From Apostichopus japonicus (Eukaryota > Echinodermata > Holothuroidea > Aspidochirotida > Stichopodidae), in NCBI RefSeq assembly GCF_037975245.1, contig NC_092583.1, positions 3,154,764-3,218,763 of the forward strand: DNA of 64,000 nt, read 5' to 3'. The stretch's first letter is position 1; each line of letters opens with the position of its first letter. Of the stretch, positions 1 through 11,330 are shown in pieces. Made by a program: the position numbers and the translations under genes. A model generated the notes under the pieces. It did no database searches and had not been told where the DNA came from. It worked only from the letters and a program-made list of their open reading frames with translations.

Positions 1-569
1 ACCAGCACTGGTTTACACAACTTTTAAAAAGAAATGGAAAATTTTGGATGAAAAATGTAAGAAAGAGTTTATTTCCACGGGTTCAGTCGCACTGACTTAT
101 TAGCATTCCTGTCAAAGTTGCTGTTGAAGAGAAGTAAAAAAATGTAACATGTTCTGTTTTTTTTTAATTTATGTCTTTTCTCTTTATTCCTCAAACAAAC
201 TGACATTTGTGCCCTGTGATAATAAAACAATATTATGAGACACAGGGAAGTGTTAGGAAATTTGAGATTAAAATTATAAAGATGCTTTTATTTAATTCAA
301 CTAATTATTTACTAAGAAATTTGAAGTGTTAACACCTGGTCCATTCCTCTTAACCTGTATATATTCCAGCTATTGAGTTTAATTTCTACCCTTGAGAGAG
401 AGTCAAATTTAAAGAATTCTTATCGTTTATAAAAAAAAAAAAAAGTTACACAGGGTTTTGAGGGTCCACATACCAAATCAAAGAACGATGTCGAAAAAAT
501 AAGGTCACACGGAACTCTTGTTTCACAGGAAATGACGAAATGTGAAAAAACAGGAATGAAATATTAATG
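1..569. other. AT-rich stretch with no gene seen
   Basis: No open frame of useful length, splice-flanked exon or terminal repeat was recognised. It contains a 14-base A run near 430-444 and ends at the target-site duplication of the hAT-like element that starts at 578. Confidence 0.6.
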
Positions 570-577
570 GCTAGAAT

Positions 578-1227
578 CAAGGGCGGCGGAAGCACTTTTA
601 ATCTTGGGGGGCACCGACATCAAAGGGCACTTTGCAGAAATTCGATTGGACTGATGCAGCCTTATATTTAGTACCATTTATAGCTCTGTATATCTTATTT
701 GCGTATACACATCACTCCATCAACGCCTCCCCCCCCCCTTCAAGGAAATTATGCATACTAGCACTGCAATGTCCAATGTGCAAATTGGAAACAAGGAACA
801 AGTTTTCTTTTGAGACAAAATGAGGTGAAATCATGCTAGTTGCTAATGTAGGAATCTTCCGAATTAAAGTTTATTTCTTGTTAATATCTTAACAAATTTT
901 TTCCAGTCGAAATAGCTTTGAGTATGACCCACAAAAATACATTAAAAGTCAGGGGCGTAGCCAGGATTTGCAAAGTCGTATGCATGACTATCTGAGCGGA
1001 GCGCCACCATCAGTTGGCGCGGAGCGTACAAGAAAATTTTTGGTTTTACAAACCCCTCAGATGGCCGGAAATGCCCTTCCCGAGTGTTCATTCTGGTTCC
1101 CTGGCCTCTTGCTAACTTGAGACACCTCAATGTTTATGTAGAAAAAGGGCACATTTTTAACCTGAGGAAAAGTGGGGGGGGGGGGGCACGTGCCCCCTGT
1201 GCCCCCCCCCCGGTTCCGCCGCCCTTG
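578..1227. mobile_element. Non-autonomous hAT-like element with perfect TIR and 8-bp TSD
   Basis: The 650-bp unit begins CAAGGGCGGCGGAA and ends with its exact reverse complement (14/14). It is bracketed by the 8-bp direct repeat GCTAGAAT at 570-577 and 1228-1235. An 8-bp duplication with short GC-rich TIRs is the hAT-superfamily signature, so the class follows from established knowledge. No transposase frame is present, so it must have been mobilised in trans. Long C and G runs lie just inside both ends (728-737, 1174-1186, 1202-1211). The interior holds, at about 990-1045, a core module shared with four other places in the window, preceded at 952 by a CAGGGGCGTAGCCAGG end-like string that has no partner. 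Perfect TIR and TSD suggest a fairly recent insertion. Confidence 0.85.
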
Positions 1228-2211
1228 GCTAGAATTTATGTTAATAAATAATGAGCATTATTGGTTTGAGGAATACATGTAATGTCAAGCATTTCTAGCG
1301 ATTTCAAGCAATAAGATTTCTGTTGTATTTGATTCCTTCAAAATGTTGGAACTCTTTTGTTTCGGACTATGATGAAGACACCACTCAAAAAATGTTATTG
1401 AACTCTAAAGGTATGAACTCTTTTTTGTTAGGATACATTAATGTTACAGAGGTGTGGGAGAGGGTGCGGGAGGGGTGGGGATGGAGGGGGTGGGGGAGGG
1501 GAATGAAATTTAATAACACCAAAGACCATGAATGTTTTCATTGTAATCCATTGTTTCAATTAATAACCCTATAATGAAAAAAAAAATTGTTTTAAGCACA
1601 CGAAAACAAAAATGTTTTTTTCATTTTTGAAACGCTCAGCTGATGATGCCCTGGCAAAAACCGTGTTTAGGGTTTTATATAGACAGTTTCCCCATGGTCT
1701 TGGGAGATGGGGTAACAGGGGTGTAACAGGGGTGAGAGGAAACATTGTGTTACCATTTAGATCCCTCTCCCTGGTATCTGTGTAACTCTCTATATCAAGT
1801 TGGTTTAACACAGTTTGAACATGGTCTTACCAAATTGGAAGAAAGAATCGTGTCAGGTCGAATCTGAAAGATTTTTGAAAGTAAATGTTTGGAAACAAGA
1901 TCTCATTGAAAAGACATAAATTGTTACATTATAGTTTAAGAAAGCTCAGGACAAGAAGATATATACAAGGTGTTTCCAGGAGACTATAAAGTAATGATAA
2001 AGGCTCAAGGAAAGGTTGTGTTTTCAATGAATATTCATTGCACAGTGTTTCATGTCGAATAAAATCATCGTTGATGATGATTGGATGGGTACATCGTCTA
2101 CATATCTCATCAACAGTTCAGGAAAATATCAAAAAGACTGTTATGGATATTTATTTACATATTCATATATTTATGTTTGAATATTCATCGTTGATGTATA
2201 AGTTGACCAAC

Positions 2212-2423
2212 AGCCAGTATAGGGATAATTTTCCAGTGCTAATACCAATCCATACTGTACTCTCACGTAATGCTCCAAAGCACACGTACTGACAGTATGA
2301 ACAGTTCATGAAAACATTTATATGTGATAGAAATCGGACTTTAGTAACGTTGGTATTTGTCAGTACAAGTGCTTTGAAGGTTGACTTGAAAGTGCAGTAT
2401 TTAAGAAAGTGTCCCAACTGGGT
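2212..2423 (-). repeat. Fold-back MITE-like repeat, copy A
   Basis: Read on the minus strand it begins CCAGTTGGGAC and ends ATACTGGC. It matches copies at 11147-11330 and 37058-37264 in the AAAGCACT motif, the GAGTACAGT motif and the ATTAGCA motif in the same order. The two ends are imperfect inverted repeats of each other. No TSD could be assigned. Confidence 0.6.
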
Positions 2424-4164
2424 AAAGTTTTTTTTGGGGGGGGGGGGGGTGTACGTGTCTTGCTTCCTTATCATCGTACTAGTTCAGTACTTTTTAGACT
2501 TCAGAATATTTGGTTTCATACCGAGCTCTATATCGGTTTTTCCTTCTTCATTTTTGAATATATCTTCTTCACACTCTTCTGTTTAATTATTCTCAATTGA
2601 AAGTTTGCGGAACAAACTTCTTGAAGTGGCAAAGAGAATGAAGAGTGGAGTGGAAGGGGTGGGGGGGGGGGGGAGCAGGTTAGGGCACAAAAAGGATTCT
2701 AGTTTACACAAATTATAATTTTGTAGTGAAGATGACACAAAAGATGATCCATTTAAATTTAAGGTCAGTAAAGTGACTGAATCTTGTTTCGTTTTAACAC
2801 CACTCAGTTCGGAGGCATTGCTAATAATTCCTTTATTTTGTGTCTGTTCTGGTTATTTGCAATAAATCCCTAGTATTTTTTCCTCCAGTCTATCATATAG
2901 AGATAGTTGAATTTAATGTAAAAGCTTATATTTTTGTAGAAAACACACAAAAATGAAGACATCGGACGTGTCTAAAGATCGTCAATCCATTCAAGAATAC
3001 ATTTAAGTAGTTCGACTTGCGACTGAATAAAACCAAAGATTTGATGTTAAGAGAAACGGAATCACCCCTTCCCCGACCACGCCGTACCCCATAGCCCTCT
3101 GTTCTCCCTAACGCTTTGAACTATCATTTGTCAGCTGTGCAAACAACATAGCAAGTACAATAAGCTAGTCTCCTATTACCTGTTTCGTTTCGTGAATTTC
3201 ACTTTCCAATTCCAGTGTCTTCTCGACAAATAATGACGTAATAAAAGTCTGGAGAATCTGAGGAAAGCAAAGCTTGTACAAAGCTGATCCAACAAAAGAA
3301 AAGAGAGAAAGGGGGGAGGGCGAGGGGGGCGCGGAGAGAAAGTAAATCACATGAACAGGGTACTCTTAAATGAAGATAGGAGTTAATAGCACTTCCCTAT
3401 CTCTCCACCCTCTGTTTTTTCTTTACTTATGTACCTCGTTATTTCTTATATACCTCGTTTTTTCTTTGTGGCAGTTGAACGTAAAATAGACTTGTTTTTT
3501 TGGTTCATTGGATGTCTCTTTTCCCCCTTTCTCTCGATCTCTTCTCTGTTGCTGTTTATATACCTCTCTCTCTGCCTTCCCCCATATCTCTCGCACTGTC
3601 CCATAAGTTTTTTTTCCAGTAAGTTGCTCGTCCTCAAATTTCCTGTTTCTAAATTCTCATTTGTAATGAAAAGTAACTTCTGTTTTTCCTTGCTTCCTGT
3701 TCGATAATAACGATGGGAGTTCCATACGGGATGGTCAATTTACATTTACAAAAACATTACATTTATGTTTCCGTCTTACCCGAATACTTATACTTTAACA
3801 GCAGACAGGTACAGATCATCGACCATCTTACAACTATTACATTCGACCCCTCTCTGTAATCTAAATTTTACTACATATGAATAGGGAATGGTTTGTATTT
3901 TGGTGTTTAAGTCTACGAACAAGCGCATAGGTCGACGCATAGGTCGACGCATAAGCGCAATGGACATTGTGTGGGATTGTTGCAGTGATGGGAGGTGACA
4001 AATCCAATAATTTTTTTTTGGGGGGGGGGGGTGGGGGTTAGGGGAGAAGATTGTCATAGCCGTCCGTAGGAAATAAATCCAGATTGGGGCAAGCAAATTT
4101 TACAATTGAATTGCCCCCCCCCCCAATGTATTGGAGTTCCTACAAGCCACTGGATGGTAAAGGC

Positions 4165-4318
4165 TAAGTCTTTTATGTTATCAGTTGGTCCAGGTGAATT
4201 TGGGAGGATTGGGTGGGGGGGGGGGGTAGGGGCTGCTTTGTTCATAAGTCTTTTATGTTATCAGTTGGTCCAGGTGAATTTGGGAGGATTGGGGGGGTAG
4301 GGGCTGCTTTGTTCATAA
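4165..4318. repeat. Recent tandem duplication of an ~77-bp unit
   Basis: Copy 1 spans 4165-4244 and copy 2 spans 4245-4318. They appear identical except that the internal G run is about six bases shorter in copy 2. The near identity suggests a very recent duplication in which the homopolymer has changed length. Confidence 0.9.
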
Positions 4319-5002
4319 TGTTCAGACTATTTGCGGTGAAGGTAACTAATGTTGAGTCATGAATGTTAGTTATGATGCCATCCTAAGAGAGTGACATTCA
4401 ACTGTCCGCTCTCTCTCTCTCTGGGATGTTTTTGTTTTTCGATTACAACAAAAATTATTGTTGTCAACATGCCCGGGATGTTTAAAGAATGTTTTATTTT
4501 TGAAAATAATTTCCAATATGTGGTTACAATTGAATGGAGATTAAATACAAACAAACAGTGTAATAAAACACGCACTTATTTTGTTTTTACCTTCATTTAC
4601 AGTTTTCTCCCTTCCTTTCAACTGTTTCAGCTTCAAGAATTGAACAACATTGAATGCACACTCTACAATAAGCAATATCAAATAAGGACGTATTCTGTTG
4701 TTCCCCGAGAGAAATTGAAGGAAGATATAATATGATGCCATGGCGTTAGATTTTGTAAGGCCAACAAACATTTCAACATGTTATGTTGATTTCCCTACTC
4801 AACCCTCCAAACCCTACACCCTACAAAGGGCAAACGTGTTAGTGACGCCGTTGATACAGTCATGGCTATTCGGGTGTACATTATTAAAAGTTACTCCCTT
4901 GCCTGTTGGACTCAAGCACTCTAACACTCAGCACGGTACTTTGTTTTGTGGCAACTAGTCCCTTTATTAGTCTACTTATCATATTGGTGTTGAAGGGCAG
5001 GA

Positions 5003-5075
5003 CTGTGGGAGGGGGGTGGGGGGAGGTGATTGTCATGGTCATCCGTAGGAAAAAATCCAGATTGGGGCAAGCAAA
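5003..5075 (+). repeat. Second copy of the short G-run-flanked repeat at 4020-4100
   Basis: The motifs GATTGTCAT, CCGTAGGAAA, ATCCAGATTGGGGCAAGCAA and a preceding G-rich tract occur in the same order at 4020-4105. Similarity is high over about 65 bp by eye. No TIR or coding capacity is visible; it may be a fragment of a larger dispersed repeat. Confidence 0.65.
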
Positions 5076-5901
5076 CTTTTTCAGGTTTTACAATAACACA
5101 ACAAACTAACCTTAACCGTCAAATTGAACCGGTTAACCACATTTTTAACTTTTTTTGTGTGTGTGTGTGTGGGGGGGGGGGGGAGTCGACTAATTTTTGT
5201 TACTAGTAGTTAATAGCTTCGCCCTATCTGTTAAGCTGGAATGTTGACCCTTTCATGGTACCTTCAATATTCCGTACCATGACGGTGCTGGTATCTAGCA
5301 ACGGGCGTTCAACTTTTTCTTCACTTGTAAACAAAACTATTTTATTACCCATGTAAACATATTTCCTACACTACTGTTTGAAGGCCCAATTTTTACGTGT
5401 CCTTAAATTTCCTAGAGTTTTCCTCCAAGTTTCAAACAAGCAAATCCAACTTGATAAGCATATCTAAAAGATGATATTTTGGAGAAGAGTCGGGCGGATT
5501 TGAATCGTCTCTATATGGAAATATAACACATACCTGCAAGCTGGTAAAAGATCCGCAAGATAAAACACAAACACTGAAACATTGATTTTTGGTAATTTGA
5601 TTTATTGGCTCATATTTGTTGTGATTTTTTTTTTAGGCTGTCGACAAAATTTAGAACTTTTGTAACATATAACGCGCTTACTTTACCTTAAGAGTATGCA
5701 GAATTAGCTATCAATATTATGCGTATGTTGCGTTGCCCATAGCATGATGTGCATGCGTAATTGTTAATTTTAATTCATTCATCTTCACATTTCATTTCAA
5801 AGACAATAAGAGGCTAACGGGCAAACTGATTCCTTGCTTAGTGGAATATTTAAGTGTTGAATGTCATTACCCAATATCATAATATTTATGCCCACATGTA
5901 C

Positions 5902-6220
5902 CAGCTATTAACCAACCACTTTATTACAAGTTTGGCTACAATCCGACTTAAGGTTTTAGAGTTATTGCAATGTTCAAAAACTATGAGATCAAATGGTCCA
6001 AAATATATTGGGCCCCACAAATTCGAGCCCAAAGAATGTTTCCCTTGAGGTGGAAATAAAATTTGGGCCGATCCAGCGCAAAAATGGGCCCGGGTGTTTT
6101 GAGGCCCAGATGGTTCCTATGAAATTTGGCCTAGGCTGTGTAGCAGCTATTAACCAACAACTGTATACCAAGTTTGGTTAAAATCTGATTTAAGATTTCG
6201 GAGTTATTGCAATATAGAAA
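5902..6220 (+). repeat. Two direct copies of a ~77-bp unit 242 bp apart
   Basis: Copy 1 (5902-5976) and copy 2 (6144-6220) share CAGCTATTAACCAAC, AAGTTTGG and GAGTTATTGCAAT in the same order. The spacer contains several GGCCC/GGGCC-type words that are partly self-complementary. No coding sequence is supported here. Confidence 0.6.
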
Positions 6221-6667
6221 AGTTTTTGCGCGCCAAAAGTTGCATCGTCAGTTACCGTGCGAACCTCTACCACCCTACCCCCTTTGCCCCTTAGCAACCT
6301 CGCCGCTACCAGTTGCTAGTACTATTGATTTCAAGAATGTATCTTTTATACTATTATTTGCATTGGTACAATTTTGCTGCCTGAGTTTTTTTTTTTTTTT
6401 TTTTTTTTTTTTGTAGCTGTTGCTCCTAAACACTGCACTACACCATTGTCTGAAGACACGAACAGAACTCAGTAGCGTTTTGGTATAGTTGTCATGTCAT
6501 ATTAATAATTAAAACACTTCTAAAAAAAATGTTGCGTGTATTTGCCCTTGAAGTTTTAATTTTCGTCACATGAAGAAATATAACTGCCTAGCAGAACGTT
6601 TTATAAGATAAGCAAATTAGGTTAAGACGTCGCATTCTATTATTCATGTTAAATGAATATCCATCAC

Positions 6668-7056
6668 TTAAAACAATGACTTAAAATAGTTCCACCCCTT
6701 TTTGAAGAAACTGTTAACTGGACCAGAATCCTTATCATCGTCAATCGTTACGTTAAAGTTCTGATTAGTGATTGGAGGATCAAATTCCAGTTCCGGTTCA
6801 AATTCTGGTTCCGGTTCAAACTCTGGTTCGGGGTGAACCGTCTGGCTTTTGCAGATCTCCGGTGGGTCAAAGACGGACATGTTTGCAATGCCAGGCGTGA
6901 GGTCAAAAAACCTTGTTGTCAAGGAAACAGGGTTTTGTGGGTCATCGTCTGTGAAGATCTCGACGATTGGCCAACATCCTGCTATGGTGAAAATTCCGAT
7001 CCAACTCTCAGCTGAGAAGAAAACAGAATCGACCAAGGAATTATTTAAAATGTAAT
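6668..7056 (-). CDS. Ependymin-related protein, coding exon 3 (terminal)
   Basis: This is the last coding exon of a 284-residue ependymin-related secreted glycoprotein (residues 156-284). The acceptor is ATGCAG at 7057-7059 and the exon is entered in phase 1, which fits the exon-2 donor. It carries the family block SAESWIGIFTIAGCWPIVE (residues 170-188) with Cys183, then LTTRFFDLTPGI and the PPEIC block with Cys224. The last 60 residues depart from the family. They form an acidic stretch of EPEF/EPEL units (about 232-247), then an Asp-rich patch, and end in an aromatic/basic tail (FFKKGWNYFKSLF). About 15 residues between the WSDR block and the WIGI block look like an insertion relative to vertebrate EPDR1. 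Seen: splice sites, motifs and cysteines. Family role (secreted, beta-sandwich lipid-binding fold, linked to regeneration in sea cucumbers) is established knowledge. Confidence 0.88.
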
Positions 7057-7479
7057 CTGCATCGCTCACAAATAAGGTTAAAAACCGAAACTGGAGATGC
7101 ACTGGATTATCAGACCGGATAATGAAAAAGTGTTGGCTCTAAAAAAAAAACTATATCAAAATATTCTTACTAAGTTTGTAAGAAAATAAATAAAGTATCA
7201 TAAATGTGTAGGTAAATGAGCAACAGAAAACTGACTGGGCAATTATATAAAAAAAAAAAGTTCAAATGAGCAAAAAACTGTTGACTACAATCTGATTCGA
7301 ACTCTGATATCACTATTATTGTTTAGTTGATGTCACTGCTTCAGGTAACACGAGCTACATGTTTGATGGGAGTAAGAGGGGGGGGGGGGGGGATTCAATA
7401 AAGGAAACCGTTATCATTATCAGTTGCGAAATCGATGACGTAGTTCTCGTATTTCCCTTTGAAATAATCAACCTTATAC

Positions 7480-7688
7480 CTCTTCTAGCTGGGAGACGGT
7501 CTGACCACTCTCTGACCCTGAAGCCGGACCCAGGAGCACCCAATTCGTACTCATCTTCCAGAGTGGCGTCTGTCGGGATGGTGTGGTTCTGCCATGGTTG
7601 TGTTAGGTTAGTCACGGTACATGTGTTCAAATTTAGGTTGATTGTGTAGAGCGTGTTCGTCTTAAATTCCATTATGTAATTATACTGT
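7480..7688 (-). CDS. Ependymin-related protein, coding exon 2
   Basis: The exon (residues 86-155) lies between the acceptor TTTCTACACAG and the donor AGAAGAG/GTATAAG. It is entered in phase 2 and left in phase 1, so it joins both neighbours in one frame. It encodes the central hallmark of the family: YTINLNLNTC (Cys109), LTQPW, IPTDATLEDEYELGAPG and VREWSDR. NxS/T sites (NLT, NHT) suggest N-glycosylation, as expected of a secreted ependymin. A nearby AG four bases further in (ACAG/TAT) would shift the phase, so the first AG is preferred because it restores an Arg codon with exon 1. Confidence 0.9.
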
Positions 7689-8029
7689 CTGTGTAGAAAA
7701 GACAACGTTATAAGTTAAAAATACAGAGAACAGTATTACGGTGCCATTTATAACATGAATGATACAGTCTTTAGGCGGAGGGAGGGGGAGGGGTGGTGAG
7801 ATTGCATGTAGACAGAAAAGTTCTGCACTGTGTAGTAAAAAGTCACAAAGTATAGAACCAAGGAGTTCACAATAGAGGAGAATGGTCAAGCTATAATGGA
7901 TCAATGTTTTTCTGCTAAGATTTCTTAAGAAATCTAAAAGCGTAGGATGTTTTCTTTTGTTATATTATCTATCATCTGAGCATAGATGTATCCTAAGGGT
8001 GACATTCTGTTACCAGAACCAACCACGCA

Positions 8030-8840
8030 TTGTCACAATGTCAGTCTGTTGAACATACATTTATAAAGTGTCACAGTTGTTTACCTTCTACAAAGTACCT
8101 TTATGCAAGTGTGACATCGTCTGCTGCCAGACTTAACGGCACAAGGTCAAATTGGTATCACATGAGCATAGCTTTCAGTGTCACAGTTGCCTGTCACATT
8201 GTGTGTGAACTTAAAATAAACATTTAAATTTCACAGTTGTCTACCTTCTACAAGTATCCTGATTCAAGTGTGACATCGTCTGTTGCCAGACCTTACCGCC
8301 AAAGGTCACATTGTGCATCACATTAGCATAGCTTTCAGTGTCACAGTTGTCTGTCACATTGTGTGTGACCTGAAATATACATTTAAATGTCACAATGGTC
8401 TACGTTCTACACATACCTTTCAGTGCGACATCGTCTGTCGCCAGACATTACCACCAAAGGTCACATTGTGCATCACATGAGCATAGCTTTCAGTGTCACA
8501 GTTGTCTGTCACATTGTGTGTAACATGAAATATATATATTTAAATGTCACAATGGTCTACCTTCAGCACATACCTTTCAGTGTGATATCGTCTGTTTCCA
8601 GACCTTAACACACAGGGTCACATAAGTGTGTCACCTCAAAGTTTGACAATTGCCTGTCACATTAAGCGGCTCCCTGTCTCGAACACTTACCAGAGAAAAT
8701 CGAAATATGTGTCAATATGTAAGCCACCTAAATGTCACCTTGTCACCTACAAATACTACATTAAGTGTCACACACCGTCTGTCACTAGTACTTGCGACAC
8801 GAGGTCAGATTGTCTGTCTCCTGAAAATACTTATTTTTAA
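8030..8840 (+). repeat. Tandem array of a ~155-bp unit inside the ependymin intron
   Basis: The block CTTTCAGTGTCACAGTTG recurs near 8173, 8333 and 8487, giving periods of about 160 and 154 bp. Each is followed by TGTCACATTGTG, a TTTAAATGTCACAATGG block, GACATCGTCTG and CCAGAC. At least three good copies are flanked by more degenerate ones out to about 8840. The array fills most of the 1.2-kb intron between coding exons 1 and 2. The short ORFs it generates are period artefacts. Confidence 0.85.
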
Positions 8841-8885
8841 GTGCAAAAATGGCGTTCGAAAGTTATGAAAATATGAAACTTTTAC

Positions 8886-9142
8886 CTTTCGCCTGGCATG
8901 AAAGACTTTGCTTCTTTAAGTACTCGCTTTCTCAGTCCAACACCATCAAAACTGATTATGTATCTGTTATTACTCTCTGTAATATGATTCCATTCACTGG
9001 CGCGTCCTTCCCACTGGGGTATGGTTTGGCATGGCTTGGGGCCGGTGTTCACCCTCGTCAGTGTAGGGGCAGTATTTCCCTGAATGATGTAAGTCCCCAG
9101 AACCGCACCAACGGTCATGAGAAGTATAAATACCCGGATCAT
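8886..9142 (-). CDS. Ependymin-related protein, coding exon 1 with signal peptide
   Basis: The start at 9142 opens with a signal peptide (MIRVFILLMTVGAVLG, residues 1-16). It continues into the first family block, PKPCQTIPQWEGR (Cys38), then ITESNNRYIISFDG and LRKRVLKEAKSFMPGER. The donor GAAAG/GTAAAAG leaves the frame in phase 2. A strong acceptor (TATTTCTAACAG) lies nine bases upstream of the ATG, so this is not the first exon of the transcript. Joining 257, 209 and 389 nt gives 855 nt, exactly 285 codons including the stop. At the position where vertebrate EPDR1 has a Cys (IPCKR) this protein has Gly (MPGER), and the partner Cys near the C-terminus is also missing. The mature protein therefore has four cysteines (38, 109, 183, 224) rather than six. 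Alternative: a divergent MERP-like paralogue of the same family. Confidence 0.9.
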
Positions 9143-10224
9143 GTTTGCAATCTGTTAGAAATAGATCAAAATGGAAGTCTGAGCAAGATATACAACAAAG
9201 CCACTTTCGTTTGTTTATTCTCTATTTCTGTTTGTTTGACCCACCCCCCTACCCCAGATCACCCTAATATCGGCAGGGGGTAGAAATTTGTGGTGAGTTA
9301 CGTGGAAGCATATGATTGAACAAACCACTTACCAACTTAAATAGACAGATTTAGAAACAGGCATACGAGCCAAGCAGATTACTAGCTGAAGCAGAGATAT
9401 TCCAAGCTAAGGAATCAAAACAATGGGAGTTATTTCAGAAATGCTAATTCCGTGACTCTGTGATAGCAGTGGAAACGGTCGTATGTTAACATATAATACC
9501 TCTACACTAAAGATTAAACGAAACTTTACGTTTTCAGTAATATCAAAAGCCTGTTTGTACACTTTTCAAAATCTGATTGAAATGATGACAAAATTCTGGC
9601 GATTCACCACACAGAGGAAATGAACAACACGAATCTGCTATTTCTTTGAAACCACGACGTTGGTAAGTGGAATCAGTTTTCAAACGTATTTTTGGATATG
9701 AAGTTGTTCTCCACGTGAAGGTAGTATAGGGCTTAGCCTACCACCGAGGCAAGACTATTTAGTGTGTTTCCGAGAAGAAGAATAAGAAAAAGAATGAAAA
9801 AATATCCATATTGCATTATTAATCGACTGTTTGTACTCTGGATATAACCAATCAATGAAAATAGCTATACAGTGACGTAAGGGTAGTCAGACATTCACAC
9901 GAAATTAAAGCTTTTCTATGCCTAAAACTTAACGTGATGAACGTGTCTGCGTCGAATATTTTCAGATTTACCCTATGCACACTGCCTTACACCTGTGTAG
10001 GAAAGTACATTATAGTTATTTACGTACAATATGAAAAGGGCCACGTATATCGACCAGCCTTTTAACCTGATCTAAGCCATTCATTAAAATCCATTTTGTG
10101 TTATTTGTAATAAAACAGTTCAACAAATATTCAGTTGAACGACGCCCAACAAGTTTTGTCTACGGTTATGAATATAAATTTCGTACTTGAAAAACTGGTA
10201 AAGAAATAATGATATAAAACTCAC

Positions 10225-10310
10225 CAGAAATGTCGATGTTTGCCGAAAATGTTTGTTTGTTACTGTCTAACAGTTGGCGCTGGATTGAACCCACCTGGGA
10301 GTTTTATCTT
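10225..10310 (-). other. Probable 5'UTR exon of the ependymin-related gene
   Basis: On the minus strand CATTTCTG/GTGAGT is a strong donor at 10219-10225. The next strong acceptor downstream is the one nine bases before the ependymin start codon (9152-9153). The upstream limit of the exon is not visible and the end given is nominal. A transcript would be needed to confirm it. Confidence 0.4.
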
Positions 10311-11146
10311 TGTTAAGCACGGTTAGGGCAAAGAGCGTAGGGCAAGTTAAGTTTAATCCGAACGGATAAGAGCAACTGAGATTGTACGGAAGCCTTGATT
10401 TCCCATAAATGTGATTATATTATATTATATTATATATATATATATTTATATATATATTAATATAATTATAAACATATATTGCTAACGCGTTGTGTAACAA
10501 TATCGAATGACAAGAGAATAGTTGTTCTTTTACAAGCCAAAAAACTGCGTGTCTATTCACAGCTGAAACGGTACACATGACAATTTAAGTTCTTTGTTTA
10601 CCTTACTCAAACTCTCTTCCTTAGTTCCATTACCGTCACCCACATTTCCCCTTCCTACCCCCCCCCCCATACACACGCGCACCCTTCCTTGGCACTTCCC
10701 ATTGATCCGTAAATGAAGATTCGTGCATATTCCTTTTTCGTTCATTGAATGGAGTTTTCAAGGTTCCATGAAAAAGCATGGGACAACAATTCATATCAAA
10801 TGTGAGCATGTCTTTTAGAGGCTACCTTAGTGCAATAAAACGATGGAGCAAAACTCGTGATTCAATCTATTTGCATACAAAGGATAACGCCACCTTGACA
10901 TCCCTTCCGATCTTACCTGGTAAAGAAGCGGTCGAACTTTCGAGAACATTGCATATATGGCCATGATTCACATACGTTCGTCTCGTGTTTACGACAATAA
11001 TATATGGGCTTTTTCCGGATTTTCATAAATTCCACATGTCTCCTACATTCCCACTGGAAGAGTGTTAGGTATGGGTTATCTATTATGACGTCATTAAAAC
11101 AGATCTTTTATCTGGCAGAAACAAGTTTCGCTTGTTATACGATCAC

Positions 11147-11330
11147 CCAGTTGGGACGATTTTTCTTCTTCTATACCGTACTTTCCTTGCTTCCAAAGCA
11201 CTCGTAGTGACAGTATCAACAGTATGAATATTATGTTTCTACCAGATAAAGGTTAGGAACTGTTTAAACCGTCAATACGAATGCTTTGAAGCATGATATG
11301 GTAGTACAGTTTAGAAATGTATTAGCATTT
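11147..11330 (+). repeat. Fold-back MITE-like repeat, copy B
   Basis: It begins CCAGTTGGGACGATTTTTC and shares the AAAGCACT, GGTTAGGAACTGTTT, TGCTTTGA and AGTACAGTTT blocks with the copy at 37058. The 3' end is less clear than in copy C. Confidence 0.6.

Noticed and set aside
952..968. CAGGGGCGTAGCCAGG as a second, nested hAT insertion inside 578-1227
   Set aside because: No reverse-complement partner or TSD could be found, so it is treated as internal sequence.
8030..8840. CRISPR-like repeat-spacer array
   Set aside because: Units are contiguous ~155-bp tandem repeats in a eukaryotic intron, with no short repeat/unique spacer structure.
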